From: a virus
DNA: 64,000 nt
Strand: one strand, 5' to 3'
IMG/VR virus record: IMGVR_UViG_3300047508_000265
Location: 19,127 to 83,126 of that record
The translations under genes and the position numbers were made by a program. Below are positions 10,664-18,999 of the stretch, piece by piece. The notes below the pieces were generated by a model. It had not been told where the DNA came from. It made no database searches and saw nothing but the letters and a program-made list of their open reading frames with translations. Every line of letters begins with the position of its first letter. Within the stretch, counting starts at the first letter, position 1.

Positions 10664-10862
10664 CAATATTGTTACTACCTTTTCAGGCGGCTATGAGCTT
10701 TCGCCATAGCTCTTTGGTTTTATCTATATCCAAAGATCGGACTATATCATCCCTTTCGGGCCCTGCGTATAGTCTCTACGGGGTCATTTACGACTTCCCT
10801 CGGTATTGTCCTTTTCAGGAGTTTCACCGATATAGCAAGGTTTTCCATTTCAGCTATTTCTA
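10664..10862 (-). ncRNA. Group I self-splicing intron in the major capsid gene (199 nt)
   Basis: All core helices can be drawn on the minus strand. P1 pairs exon end uuucagu with gcugaaa, leaving a U.G pair exactly at the splice site, and has a GAAA turn. P3 is ccuugc/gcaggg. P4 is cggu/accg and P5 ucc/gga. P6 follows. P7 pairs gacuaua with uauaguc, matching the conserved R and S elements. P8 is ccc-gaaa-ggg, and P9 and P9.1 hairpins follow. The last base is G, and the joined exons keep frame (phase 0). The intron opens with an in-frame TAG, so unspliced RNA gives only a 27-residue peptide. It carries no ORF. At 199 nt it is close to the smallest known group I introns. Confidence 0.93.
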
Positions 10863-10943
10863 ACTGAAACGCGACGTTGGTCCATCGTTCCGAATTAGCA
10901 TCGAATGATCAAGAAACAGATTTTCTAAAGCAGTACATGCCAT
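10863..10943 (-). CDS. Major capsid protein, exon 1 (27 codons)
   Basis: ATG followed by 26 sense codons: MACTALENLFLDHSMLIRND then GPTSRFS. It ends in AGT at the group I 5' splice site. Joining to exon 2 gives SRFS-VAVQIQDSDF without a frame change. An AAGAAAG box lies about 8 nt before the ATG. The start is placed here because the intron's P1 uses the end of this reading frame as its exon strand. Confidence 0.85.
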
Positions 10944-11143
10944 AATAAAATCTTTCTTAAAAGGTTACACTGAGGATATTCCTATCGCCTAATGCGATAA
11001 GTCTCAGCTTTCTCCCTTTCCGCAGCGGTTATGAACTCGGATTAGGGAACTCCGAAACCGCGAAAAGCTAATTAAGGGTTAGCAACCCTGCGCCTTATTA
11101 TCCTTCGAGCGCACTTGTTCTTTAACACCAACAAACTAACTCG
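10944..11143 (-). promoter_or_regulatory. Structured 200-nt leader of the capsid mRNA
   Basis: Gene-free. On the minus strand it holds a short hairpin agggtt-gct-aaccct, then a branched element in which agcttt pairs with aaagct and encloses ggtt/aacc and cgga/tccg. A three-tier hairpin (ctgag/ctcag around tatcgc/gcgata) follows and ends about 30 nt before the exon 1 ATG. A weak promoter can be proposed at its upstream end: TTGACG at 11142-11147 and TTAAAG at 11120-11125, 16 nt apart. Likely role: stability or translation control of the most abundant virion mRNA. Confidence 0.5.
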
Positions 11144-11605
11144 TCAAGAAATTTCTTTATGAGGACAAACGCCATAGTTAGATTTGGCGTTATTGCAATT
11201 GTGGCACAACACTTGAAAGCCTTTAGGAAATTTATTCTTTTTTAACCAACGATAAAAATCAGTTCCCGCTCTTCCATTAGTGTATTTACGTCTATGAGCA
11301 TTGCCCCTTCCTTCTATATGATCAATTACTAAAAATTGAAAGATATCTTCACCACAACAAGCGCATTTAGATGGCGTACCGCCATAATGCTCCAAGCATT
11401 CTTTTCGAAGAGCTTGTTCCCGTTTCTTTTTCTTTGCGATAATCTCTACAGAATGATTACGATACCAGACTTTCCATCCCTTTCGTCTAGATCGTTTCCC
11501 TTTTTCGGACATGTAATATCGACGACTAGCTGCCTTCCCTTTGTCAGAATGGTTGTACCGGTATTCAGTAGCAAGTCGAGCTTCGCGCCGTTCATGAATA
11601 TTCAC
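11144..11605 (-). CDS. HNH homing endonuclease, free-standing, next to intron-split MCP
   Basis: The protein has 153 residues, with a basic N-terminal half and then CACCGEDIFQFLVIDHIEGR, RKYTNGRAGTDFYRWLKKNK and a second Cys pair VLCHNCNNAKSNYG. This is the Cys-DHI-Cys zinc-stabilised HNH nuclease of phage homing genes. GTG start. It lies upstream of, not inside, the group I intron. This arrangement fits collaborative homing, in which a separate nuclease cuts the intronless allele; that link is inferred. Confidence 0.88.
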   Translation of the reverse strand: MNIHERREARLATEYRYNHSDKGKAASRRYYMSEKGKRSRRKGWKVWYRNHSVEIIAKKKKREQALRKECLEHYGGTPSKCACCGEDIFQFLVIDHIEGRGNAHRRKYTNGRAGTDFYRWLKKNKFPKGFQVLCHNCNNAKSNYGVCPHKEIS

Positions 11606-11646
11606 TATCCTAATATTACCAGATTACTGGTACAATATCAAGATAA

Positions 11647-12939
11647 TTATTGCGGTAAGATATTCGGTAGACTCTTCTTCAATACATCAATGAAGCTCGC
11701 ACTCTCTGCGGGTTTCGCAGAAGCCGGTGCGGGAGCAGGAGGAGCGCCGCCGCCAGCAGGGGGTGTGCCACCACGCAATTTGGTAACCTCTTCCTCTAAG
11801 TCTTGGTTACTTTTGACCAAGTCAGCAACAAGACCGAGAGTCATATCCAAAGCTTCCTTCTTATAAAGAGCCTCGGCGATAGCGCTATTAGGCATACGAG
11901 CAACGTCTACAGCTTGAACTCGTGCAATCGCCTGCTGCATATTTGTATCCCAAGCAGCATCCTTGGTAATGCCAAAGATAGGAATGTTCTGGGCGAGATT
12001 CTTTAGAGTATCCGTGAGTGCGCTCTTCCAATTCGCCTGATATTCCTGCACCGCTTGATCGTTGGCTTGTTTAGCAGTTCGCCTGTTCTCCTCAAGTTTC
12101 TGCATCGCAAACTCAAGAACCTGTTGCTTCTCTACATTCAATCGGTCGTAATCAAGCACAGATCGATCGAACCCAGTCATATCTAGGCGATTAAAGCCCG
12201 CGGATAATTCGGACAATTTATCGCTTCTTACAGTTTGATCGGGCTCCATCAACGCCGAACGCAATTCAGTAGGATCGATCTTATATTTAGTAGAATACGC
12301 CTTGAAGCTGTTCTCGACAGTCTCAAGCGGCTTGGCGATCTTGTTCTGGAACTCTTCAGTATTCTGATAATCTACAATCGACAAGCGTTTCTCATAATCA
12401 TTTACTTTGTCTTGGAGTAGTTTGACCTCGGCTTCATTTACCGGCGGAGCTTGTGACGCCGAAGAAAGCTTCTGTTCCGCCTCGGCAAGTTTCGCCTCTG
12501 AATCTTTCAGATTTCTTCGAAGAATCTTAAACGCCGTTCCCGCAGCGACCGTCATCTTGCTCTGGGCAGCATCTAACTGTGCTTCTGTGGGAGCCGCCGC
12601 TGTCGCACCGGTGGCGCCAGTTTCAGCCGTAGGACCGGTAGCGCCCGTATCAGCCGCTGCTGTCGCACCGGTAGCAGCCGTATCACCTGTCGCACCAGTC
12701 TCTGCAGTAGCTCCTGTGGCCGCGGTATCGCCTGTAGCGCCGGTCGGAGCCGGTTCTGCAGCCGCTGTAGCGCCGGTAGCACCAGTGTCAGCAGCCGCTG
12801 TAGCGCCGGTTGGAGCCGGTTCGTTTTCTAAATTTCCTTTTGCTGGCAGGGCTTCTGGCGGAATAACGCCTCCTGGGTAAGCTGCTGCTAAAGCGGCTTC
12901 GAATGATGTAACGGCGGTATTTGTGACGGGTTCGGGCAT
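11647..12939 (-). CDS. Scaffolding protein with collagen-like N-terminal tract
   Basis: A 430-residue protein immediately before the capsid genes. Residues about 45-110 form an Ala/Thr/Gly tract with many GAT and GPT triplets. Residues about 115-400 are strongly helical and charged (for example LKDSEAKLAEAEQKLSSAS), typical of phage scaffolds. The C-terminus is SFIDVLKKSLPNILPQ, a likely capsid-binding helix. Collagen-like triplets in a scaffold are unusual and match those of the fibres. Called from position and composition. Confidence 0.75.
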   Translation of the reverse strand: MPEPVTNTAVTSFEAALAAAYPGGVIPPEALPAKGNLENEPAPTGATAAADTGATGATAAAEPAPTGATGDTAATGATAETGATGDTAATGATAAADTGATGPTAETGATGATAAAPTEAQLDAAQSKMTVAAGTAFKILRRNLKDSEAKLAEAEQKLSSASQAPPVNEAEVKLLQDKVNDYEKRLSIVDYQNTEEFQNKIAKPLETVENSFKAYSTKYKIDPTELRSALMEPDQTVRSDKLSELSAGFNRLDMTGFDRSVLDYDRLNVEKQQVLEFAMQKLEENRRTAKQANDQAVQEYQANWKSALTDTLKNLAQNIPIFGITKDAAWDTNMQQAIARVQAVDVARMPNSAIAEALYKKEALDMTLGLVADLVKSNQDLEEEVTKLRGGTPPAGGGAPPAPAPASAKPAESASFIDVLKKSLPNILPQ

Positions 12940-12940
12940 A

Positions 12941-13270
12941 TTAAACGACTACCTTTCCTTCTAGGATTTCTTGTGCTCTTTCTTCGACATTGCCTGAATC
13001 CCATGGTTTTCGGTCAGGCATGCGATGAACATTTAGTTCAGCAAGTTTAAGTAAATTTTGAAGCGCAGCCTCGTATCCAGCTTTCTTAGCGCCGTATACT
13101 GCGTAGACTTCCATTAAATTAGGAGCGCTTAAAGGAGGAGAACCAGAAGCTTCGTAAAGTTGTTCTTTAACGATTGCCAATGCATCGACAAATGCAGGCT
13201 GTTGCATTAACTCGGCGAGTTCTCTACGTCTTGTTGGAGATTCTTTCCACTGATCTAATAATGAGGGCAT
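12941..13270 (-). CDS. Hypothetical helical protein, 109 aa
   Basis: Starts MPSLLDQWKESPTRRRELAE, helical throughout, with MEVYAVYGAKKAGYEAALQN near the middle, a pattern seen in small proteins between portal and scaffold of podovirus-like phages. One nt separates its stop from the scaffold start. Function unknown. Confidence 0.65.
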   Translation of the reverse strand: MPSLLDQWKESPTRRRELAELMQQPAFVDALAIVKEQLYEASGSPPLSAPNLMEVYAVYGAKKAGYEAALQNLLKLAELNVHRMPDRKPWDSGNVEERAQEILEGKVVV

Positions 13271-13329
13271 ACGATTATCTGAATTTACAGGCCCAATCTA
13301 GGGCGATGATTACTTATCTCACACGGAAT

Positions 13330-13464
13330 TTACTTGTCAACCAAAATCAGGATGCCCGCGAGAACGGCCACAATTCCAACAATTACAGCAGGAATTGGAA
13401 GACCGAACGAGACAAGCCCGAATAGGATCAAGAAAATTGCGAGAGCTATAGTTCCGAGTTTCAT
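13330..13464 (-). CDS. Two-helix membrane peptide, 44 aa
   Basis: Reads MKLGTIALAIFLILFGLVSF then GLPIPAVIVGIVAVLAGILI, ending LVDK: two membrane helices with a short proline turn. Eleven nt downstream of the portal stop. Similar tiny hydrophobic proteins are common among phage virion genes; function unknown, holin-like action cannot be excluded. Confidence 0.6.
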   Translation of the reverse strand: MKLGTIALAIFLILFGLVSFGLPIPAVIVGIVAVLAGILILVDK

Positions 13465-13475
13465 AAGCACCAACA

Positions 13476-15719
13476 CTACGCAGTTTGTTTAGCTTGTCCA
13501 CTAACTTTTTGAGCCGCGGCGGCGTCCGCTAACGCTCGCGCCTGCGCTGCCGTAGCCGCCTTCTCTTTCATAGTTGATTGATGAAGTTCTTCTCGATGCC
13601 GTATCTTCTGACTGTGCTCCTCTTGGGATTGACGGAGATTCTGAGCATGCTCATTCTCAGCCGCTTGAGAAGCAGGATCGGGCGGAGGAGGTTGAGTCGC
13701 AGCTTTAATCTGATCTTTCATCGCCTGCCGCTTGGCCCTATCGTCCGCTGCAGAAGTGCGCTCGGCTAAATTATTAAATTTCCTAGTCAACTCAGCAACT
13801 AACTTCTCCTGCAATTTATCCGGTTTCAAAAGCTGCATATGCTGCGCGGAATGTTTCGTCTTCAATATCGCCACCTGCAAAAGTTGCGGGGTGGCCTGAC
13901 CCTGTTCAAGTTGAACTAAGTCGTTCTCCAAACTGGGTAAATGCGCCTGTAGATGAAGAATATGATGATCGTTGGGCATGACCGACATAGGAACACCATT
14001 ACTCATTGCGACATTTTGGAGTTCGGCAATCTCGGCATCAAGCGGAGTCCGGCCATTCATTTGAATTGAAGGAACAAATTCGTCTACTTGTGCGTATCCT
14101 ACCTTTTGAGCAAACTTAGCACGAAGCAAATTATTCTGGCCCACTGGATCAAGGGAACCCCAATAATCCATAAAGTCATCGAACGCAGCCTCTCTCGCTG
14201 CGGGCGAACCATACCCAACTGCACGATAAGGTTCCACCCAAGAAGTGAGATCCATTAGCATGACTTCAGGAACGCCTCGCCTCATACATCTTTCTCTATA
14301 GGCGAAAACTTGTATGCCTCCAGGATCGTTTTGCTTTAGCTTTGGATTTTTAACTCGCCGCCATACCTCGTTCAGGTGGCGCTTCCATGGCTGATAGAAA
14401 AGATTCAAGGACGCTGTTGGAAGAACTGACTCCTCGGCGATATCCGCTCGCTTCTCGAATTTGGTTTTTCTCTGATCGCCACTTTGCTTCTGATTTACAT
14501 TAGGCTGCTGATCCTGCAGCAACATAGACATGTCCTGAATAATTGGAAGCATGCTATCAGATGGATTCTGAAGTTTTGTCTGAACCACATTAACCTCAGG
14601 TGGGATATAGACCACACCACCGTACCAAATCAAAGCCATATCCTCCGCCTCAGTAGCTGACTTAGGCTGAATAATCATGCTACCCGCCAATCGAGCGTTA
14701 TCTACCGATTGATTACGAACTGTGTTAAGAACCTGTGCTTCGGGATACCTTTCATGAGCTAGGCCCCTGACGGAATGCAACTGACCGTTGGTCCCAACCT
14801 CGTAAGGAAAAAAGTTGAAACATTGATTAACGTTCTCGAACCGATTTTCGTACTTGAATAAGTAGTCTTCATTATCGCCAAGGCGCAAAGTTAAGTAATA
14901 GGAAACTTTCCCGGAATATTCTTTCACCCAGCAGTGAGCTAACTTCACATACTCATTCGCCTTTGTAGCTGCAAAAATGTCGTTATTTTTAAGAATCGTT
15001 TCCCACTTTTCCCATTCTCCCTGCGACCAAACTGCCTGCTGATTGTACGCCTTTAATATCGCCTTATAAACTTCCGGCCTGTTCCAACGCTTATCTCCGG
15101 GATCGCTTTGCATACACCATTGATAAAGAGTAGATACTGTAACCTCTCGAAATGCTACAGCGATATCTACTTCCTCTTCAGCAAGTGTAGTTCCGCGAGC
15201 CATCTTAAAGTCCTCCATACCCGCAACTCGCCACTGCCAATTCAAGTCGTCCTGAAAATACAGAAATCCCATACCATGAGTAACAAATTTCTGAACAAGC
15301 AATTGATGGTACGTTTCAAAAGACGACCAATCCTTTAACATCTTATGAAATTCTTCCGACATGACGGAACACCACTCTGATCGCTTAGTGGGATCAACGT
15401 CCATGTTAGAATTCACACGAGCCAATACTGGAACTGATTCAGTTAGATCATAATAAGATACACACTCTCGTTTTACTCTACGCTTAAGATCAAGGAAGTT
15501 TAAGTTAGCACGACCTTCTTGTCCCGAATCTCGCATATACTGTTCATCATATGGCGCCTTGCCATCAACTGCAGCCTGTATGTCCTGTCGCTGCAAGGCA
15601 GAAATTAAATCCAACTCAACAATCTTCTTGACAATATTGTTAAGAGACCCAACATCGGCGATACGCGTTTTAGGGGCTTTGCCGGTTTCTGTTATTTGAG
15701 CGAAGTTAAAATCTGCGAT
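13476..15719 (-). CDS. Portal protein
   Basis: The 747-codon reading frame has the long, helix-rich C-terminal tail (coiled coil then AAATAAQARALADAAAAQKV) and mixed core of podovirus portals, just downstream of TerL. No ATG exists near the N-terminus. A TTG at 15614 is possible, but the frame stays open 35 codons further with good coding character (ADFNFAQITETGKAPKTRIA). It reaches an ATC codon placed 7 nt after a strong aaggaagg ribosome site. That region now overlaps the end of an HNH gene by 14 nt, as if the original start had been altered by its insertion. Confidence 0.82.
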   Translation of the reverse strand: MADFNFAQITETGKAPKTRIADVGSLNNIVKKIVELDLISALQRQDIQAAVDGKAPYDEQYMRDSGQEGRANLNFLDLKRRVKRECVSYYDLTESVPVLARVNSNMDVDPTKRSEWCSVMSEEFHKMLKDWSSFETYHQLLVQKFVTHGMGFLYFQDDLNWQWRVAGMEDFKMARGTTLAEEEVDIAVAFREVTVSTLYQWCMQSDPGDKRWNRPEVYKAILKAYNQQAVWSQGEWEKWETILKNNDIFAATKANEYVKLAHCWVKEYSGKVSYYLTLRLGDNEDYLFKYENRFENVNQCFNFFPYEVGTNGQLHSVRGLAHERYPEAQVLNTVRNQSVDNARLAGSMIIQPKSATEAEDMALIWYGGVVYIPPEVNVVQTKLQNPSDSMLPIIQDMSMLLQDQQPNVNQKQSGDQRKTKFEKRADIAEESVLPTASLNLFYQPWKRHLNEVWRRVKNPKLKQNDPGGIQVFAYRERCMRRGVPEVMLMDLTSWVEPYRAVGYGSPAAREAAFDDFMDYWGSLDPVGQNNLLRAKFAQKVGYAQVDEFVPSIQMNGRTPLDAEIAELQNVAMSNGVPMSVMPNDHHILHLQAHLPSLENDLVQLEQGQATPQLLQVAILKTKHSAQHMQLLKPDKLQEKLVAELTRKFNNLAERTSAADDRAKRQAMKDQIKAATQPPPPDPASQAAENEHAQNLRQSQEEHSQKIRHREELHQSTMKEKAATAAQARALADAAAAQKVSGQAKQTA

Positions 15720-16167
15720 AAAAATCCCTTCCTTTAATTAGATTATCTCGGGCCCAAAGCGGCTGGGTATTGGTATAATGAAAGGCAGCTTTCTGACCAG
15801 CTAATGTAGTAAGGTCAAATTTACAAATTGGGATTTTGTGGTCAATGTGCCATTCACCATAATTTGTCCAAGACATCCCAGGAACAAACTGTCGCTCAAG
15901 AAAAGTTTTGTAAAAGTGATAAGAACAGCCCAACAACTCCTTAGTATGCCCCATTTTCAGTAATCCAGATACCGCTCTTCGCACACGTTCACGACAACTA
16001 TGTCGTAACTTAACTAAAGGTTTTTGTTTATATTTTCGACAAGCCGCTTTATGCTTTTCTGGATTAGCTAACTGCCAGCATTTACGGTATCCTTTAAATT
16101 CTTCAGGATGTCCTAATGCCCATAAATACTTGTACATTCTTCTTTCCAAATCAGTTAACTTGGCCAT
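15706..16167 (-). CDS. HNH homing endonuclease between TerL and portal
   Basis: Basic N-terminus, then GEWHIDHKIPICKFDLTTLA and HYTNTQPLWARDNLIKG, the WHIDH and phage HNH endings seen in a distinct subfamily from the Cys-containing HNH genes of this phage. ATG at 16167 (MAKLTDLERRMYKYLWALGH) is preferred to a TTG two codons upstream. Its 3' end covers the translation start of the portal gene. Confidence 0.85.
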   Translation of the reverse strand: MAKLTDLERRMYKYLWALGHPEEFKGYRKCWQLANPEKHKAACRKYKQKPLVKLRHSCRERVRRAVSGLLKMGHTKELLGCSYHFYKTFLERQFVPGMSWTNYGEWHIDHKIPICKFDLTTLAGQKAAFHYTNTQPLWARDNLIKGRDFYRRF

Positions 16168-16204
16168 GATCAATTAATCTTAGGCGATGCCCCGATAAAG
16201 TCAA

Positions 16205-18019
16205 TTAGACTTCTGGATGGGCCCCCACTCGGATACGAGATAAGGCGGAAGGCCGAGCAAGTTTGGGATTACGCAATCTGCACAGCTCTCTCCAACTTCG
16301 CACAACTTTTTTTAAATTACTGTCGGGGGCAATCTTCATCGTAAATCCAAAACGTTCCCGTGCCAATGTGACAAGAATAAAACCCGCATCCGCAATATCG
16401 GGACTTCGATGGGTTCTAAATTTCATATCTGTTTTGCTCTCAGCGAAAATTCTTTTCTTAGCGCCAGTGGTTCCATACATTCGTATCACCATCTCTTGCG
16501 CCATCGCGGGGCATATGCCTTTAAGTTGTGACTGACGAAGTAATTCACGCCCGCTATACCAAATTTCCGAAACTCTATCATGATATTTTTCTTTGGCTGG
16601 AGTTGAATCAGTAAGGCTGACTGGAAACTCGCTAGCACTACCACCAAAGTTTACGCGAAGTATCAGAGGAGACCATACAGTAGCTACCACATCACAAAAT
16701 GGATTACCCGCCCCCGTATTATCTACTCCGCAATTATAAGGCGGAATATCTCGTTTCTCGCACTGTTCTTTTAACTGTCTGGCAATTTGAAAAGATCGTT
16801 CTTCTTTTGTGTTAGTGACATCTTCGGTTAACTCAAGGTATTCATCAAACTGTAATACTTTCTTTCCTTCTTTATCCTGACCCAAGGTTCCAAAATATAA
16901 AATTGATCGATCGCCGCCATTCGTAAATCCGGGATCCAAGGCTGCTATACGAATAAGCGGAGAATCCCCCCAAACAGCGGGCTCGTCACCCTTAAACTTC
17001 ACAATATCAACTTGTGAATAAATCAAATCGGCTTGACCCATAGGCGAAGGGAAACCGCGAATCATACGCCAGAAACGCAGGGAATTTGCACCACCCTCAG
17101 ACGCTAGCGCCGCATCAATCTTCTCTTGGGTTGGAAGAAACGACAGTCCCGTATTTGGCGCCTTATAAATTACCTCAGGAATGTTAGGCGATTTCATTCC
17201 ATCTAAATGCAAGGCGATACCGTATTCAGTTTCCCAGCGAGTATCCTCTACAGTGATAGAAGTCCAACCAGCTTTCGGTTTCCAGATTCGAGCAAAGCTA
17301 TCATAATAAGAGGCTGGATTCGCCAACCCAATCACTTGATACTTGGGATTTGAAGAAAGATTTCCACCGGGAAGCGCATACTCTATAATTGACTCAGGCA
17401 ATTCTGTAAGCTCATCCGCCACTACAATCACCTCATCTTGGTGTTTTCCAATCAACTTTCCAATCGCCTCTTTTTCCTGTTTTCGTTCACCAGCGATTAA
17501 GCATAGACAAGCCCGCTCTCCCGCCTTAAACGTAGGTGAATTGTAACGAATTATGCCGGTTGCCATAGCTTCCAACGGCAAAACCCCCTTTGGAATTGCA
17601 TGAACGAAGTCTACGGCAGAACCCCAAATACGTTGTTTCGCCTCCTTTAGGGAAGTGGATATGGCAAAACCAAGAGTACGGCGAGCATTAGATAAATACT
17701 TTACAAGCAACCACAAAGCCGCGGTTTCTGATTTTGTCGAACCACTGGCGCCGCCAACAGCAACATATTTGTAGGAGCACAATTCATCCACAATATCCTC
17801 GGACCAAGGATTTTTGATGAAGTATTTGGAGGTATTGTGAACTGGATTATTAACGCCCCAGAGATAAGCCACAATCTCCCAAAAATGTCCCGCCTGCCCA
17901 AGACCACCCTGTTCTTTAGTTCGACCTATTTTGAAGCAATGCAAGGCTATGTCGAGATTTGTCCACTTCTGGGGAAACATCAATCCATATTTTTGTCTGC
18001 GCTGCATTCCCTGTATCAT
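16205..18019 (-). CDS. terL: Terminase large subunit
   Basis: DNA-packaging ATPase and headful or cutting nuclease, 604 aa. Walker A is VGGASGSTKSETA, Walker B with catalytic acid is EVIVVADELTELPE, and the C-terminal RNase H-like nuclease has AALDPGFTNGGD and VDNTGAGNPF as probable metal-binding aspartates. Acts at the portal to fill the prohead. It is the first gene of the leftward virion block. No small terminase sits beside it; the only candidate lies on the minus strand near 52.5 kb. Confidence 0.95.
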   Translation of the reverse strand: MIQGMQRRQKYGLMFPQKWTNLDIALHCFKIGRTKEQGGLGQAGHFWEIVAYLWGVNNPVHNTSKYFIKNPWSEDIVDELCSYKYVAVGGASGSTKSETAALWLLVKYLSNARRTLGFAISTSLKEAKQRIWGSAVDFVHAIPKGVLPLEAMATGIIRYNSPTFKAGERACLCLIAGERKQEKEAIGKLIGKHQDEVIVVADELTELPESIIEYALPGGNLSSNPKYQVIGLANPASYYDSFARIWKPKAGWTSITVEDTRWETEYGIALHLDGMKSPNIPEVIYKAPNTGLSFLPTQEKIDAALASEGGANSLRFWRMIRGFPSPMGQADLIYSQVDIVKFKGDEPAVWGDSPLIRIAALDPGFTNGGDRSILYFGTLGQDKEGKKVLQFDEYLELTEDVTNTKEERSFQIARQLKEQCEKRDIPPYNCGVDNTGAGNPFCDVVATVWSPLILRVNFGGSASEFPVSLTDSTPAKEKYHDRVSEIWYSGRELLRQSQLKGICPAMAQEMVIRMYGTTGAKKRIFAESKTDMKFRTHRSPDIADAGFILVTLARERFGFTMKIAPDSNLKKVVRSWRELCRLRNPKLARPSALSRIRVGAHPEV

Positions 18020-18031
18020 ATCACGAAAGGC

Positions 18032-18060
18032 TTGACTTTCATCCCAAAATTTGAGATAAT
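18032..18060 (+). promoter_or_regulatory. Sigma70-type promoter of the early block (family member 1)
   Basis: TTGACT, 17-nt spacer, GATAAT. The spacer end and -10 (aaaatttgagataatagaag) are shared with two other plus-strand promoters in the window. The first start codon lies only 15 nt past the -10 box. It faces away from terL. Confidence 0.8.
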
Positions 18061-18075
18061 AGAAGACACTTAGAA

Positions 18076-18156
18076 ATGAACTATTTTATCGCAGGATTTC
18101 TCGTTGGTGGTTTTTTCGTATTATTTTTCTGGATAATTAGCGATTTACGAAAATGA
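18076..18156 (+). CDS. Single-helix membrane peptide, 26 aa
   Basis: MNYFIAGFLVGGFFVLFFWI followed by ISDLRK: one membrane helix with a basic cytoplasmic end. First frame after promoter 1, so probably among the earliest expressed products. Its stop overlaps the next ATG. Function unknown; such peptides often target the host envelope. Confidence 0.55.
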   Translation: MNYFIAGFLVGGFFVLFFWIISDLRK

Positions 18157-18272
18157 TTAAATGTTTCTTTCATATACACAAATGGAGCTATTTTGTCGAT
18201 GGCAGCGTAAGACAATGTAGACGATGTGGTAAGTGGCAATATCAAATTTTTACACGATTACGTTGGGTATGA
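18153..18272 (+). CDS. Small zinc-ribbon-like protein, 39 aa
   Basis: Contains CRRCGKWQYQ in the middle of a basic 39-residue protein and an upstream Cys-His pair (MIKCFFHIHKWSY), enough for one zinc knuckle. ATGA overlaps at both ends. One of many tiny Cys proteins of this phage. Confidence 0.6.
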   Translation: MIKCFFHIHKWSYFVDGSVRQCRRCGKWQYQIFTRLRWV

Positions 18273-18709
18273 TAGCAATTGATCCAGGACAGTCCGGCGG
18301 GATAGCCTCAAATGAAGAGCCCGGCGATATCGTCGCGTGGGCAATGCCAAAAACCGATAGAGAAATAGCAGATCGTTTGAGCCCCGGGGCAAATCCAATA
18401 GCTTATCTTGAAGACCTTGTAAAATTTACAGGTAGAAATATGCCCTCCTCAGCTATGGCGGTTTACGCTTCTAACTGGGGGTTTATCAAAGGAGTGCTAA
18501 CGGCAAGAGGTTTTCGTATAGTAATTATACATCCCAAAACATGGCAGAAAGCTCTCGGCCTTGGGACTACAAAAAGCCTCTCTCGAACAGAATGGAAAAA
18601 TAAATTGAAACAAAAAGCAGAACAACTCTATCCAAAAATCAAAGTGACTTTGGCAACGGCAGACGCTTTACTAATTCTTGAAGCCGCCCGAAGAGGTGCC
18701 CTAGGATGA
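18269..18709 (+). CDS. RuvC-like Holliday junction resolvase
   Basis: RNase H fold: first catalytic Asp in MIAIDPGQSGGIAS, middle strand SSAMAVYASNWG with VIIHPKTWQKALG, and C-terminal acidic pair in TLATADALLILEAARR. About 146 residues, normal for phage RuvC. It would cleave branched replication or recombination intermediates before packaging. Start at the ATG overlapping the previous stop; an upstream frame extension is not needed. Confidence 0.85.
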   Translation: MIAIDPGQSGGIASNEEPGDIVAWAMPKTDREIADRLSPGANPIAYLEDLVKFTGRNMPSSAMAVYASNWGFIKGVLTARGFRIVIIHPKTWQKALGLGTTKSLSRTEWKNKLKQKAEQLYPKIKVTLATADALLILEAARRGALG

Positions 18710-18999
18710 AAGTCTTATTTATTGGGGGACAAATGGATGGGTATCGTCGAGATTGGCCCGCTTCCCGAGACCAAATAGCGAATTTCGCCATTCGTTGTCC
18801 GGGTCCATTTAATGCAGCTTTTGCAACAGCGCACTGTGATCAAGCAGTTAGTTTTAAAACTGATACATATACTCTTCGACAATTCGCAGAAGGCGACAAC
18901 AGGTATTTCGTTGCAGCGCATCCAAGCGTCAAGAATACAATGGAGAAGTTAATCAAGGGCTACCACGGTCACCGACATGGACGATCAAGGCGAGTATAG
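18706..18999 (+). CDS. Hypothetical protein, 97 aa
   Basis: Starts MKVLFIGGQMDGYRRDWPAS and ends His/Arg-rich (GYHGHRHGRSRRV). The MKVLFIGG-D-G start occurs in small uncharacterised phage proteins. ATGA overlap with ruvC-like gene. Function unknown. Confidence 0.6.
   Translation: MKVLFIGGQMDGYRRDWPASRDQIANFAIRCPGPFNAAFATAHCDQAVSFKTDTYTLRQFAEGDNRYFVAAHPSVKNTMEKLIKGYHGHRHGRSRRV

Noticed and set aside
10666-10666. TTG start for a stand-alone MCP
   Set aside because: The TTG is the last triplet of the group I intron, has no ribosome site, and would omit the 27-codon exon that the intron's P1 uses.
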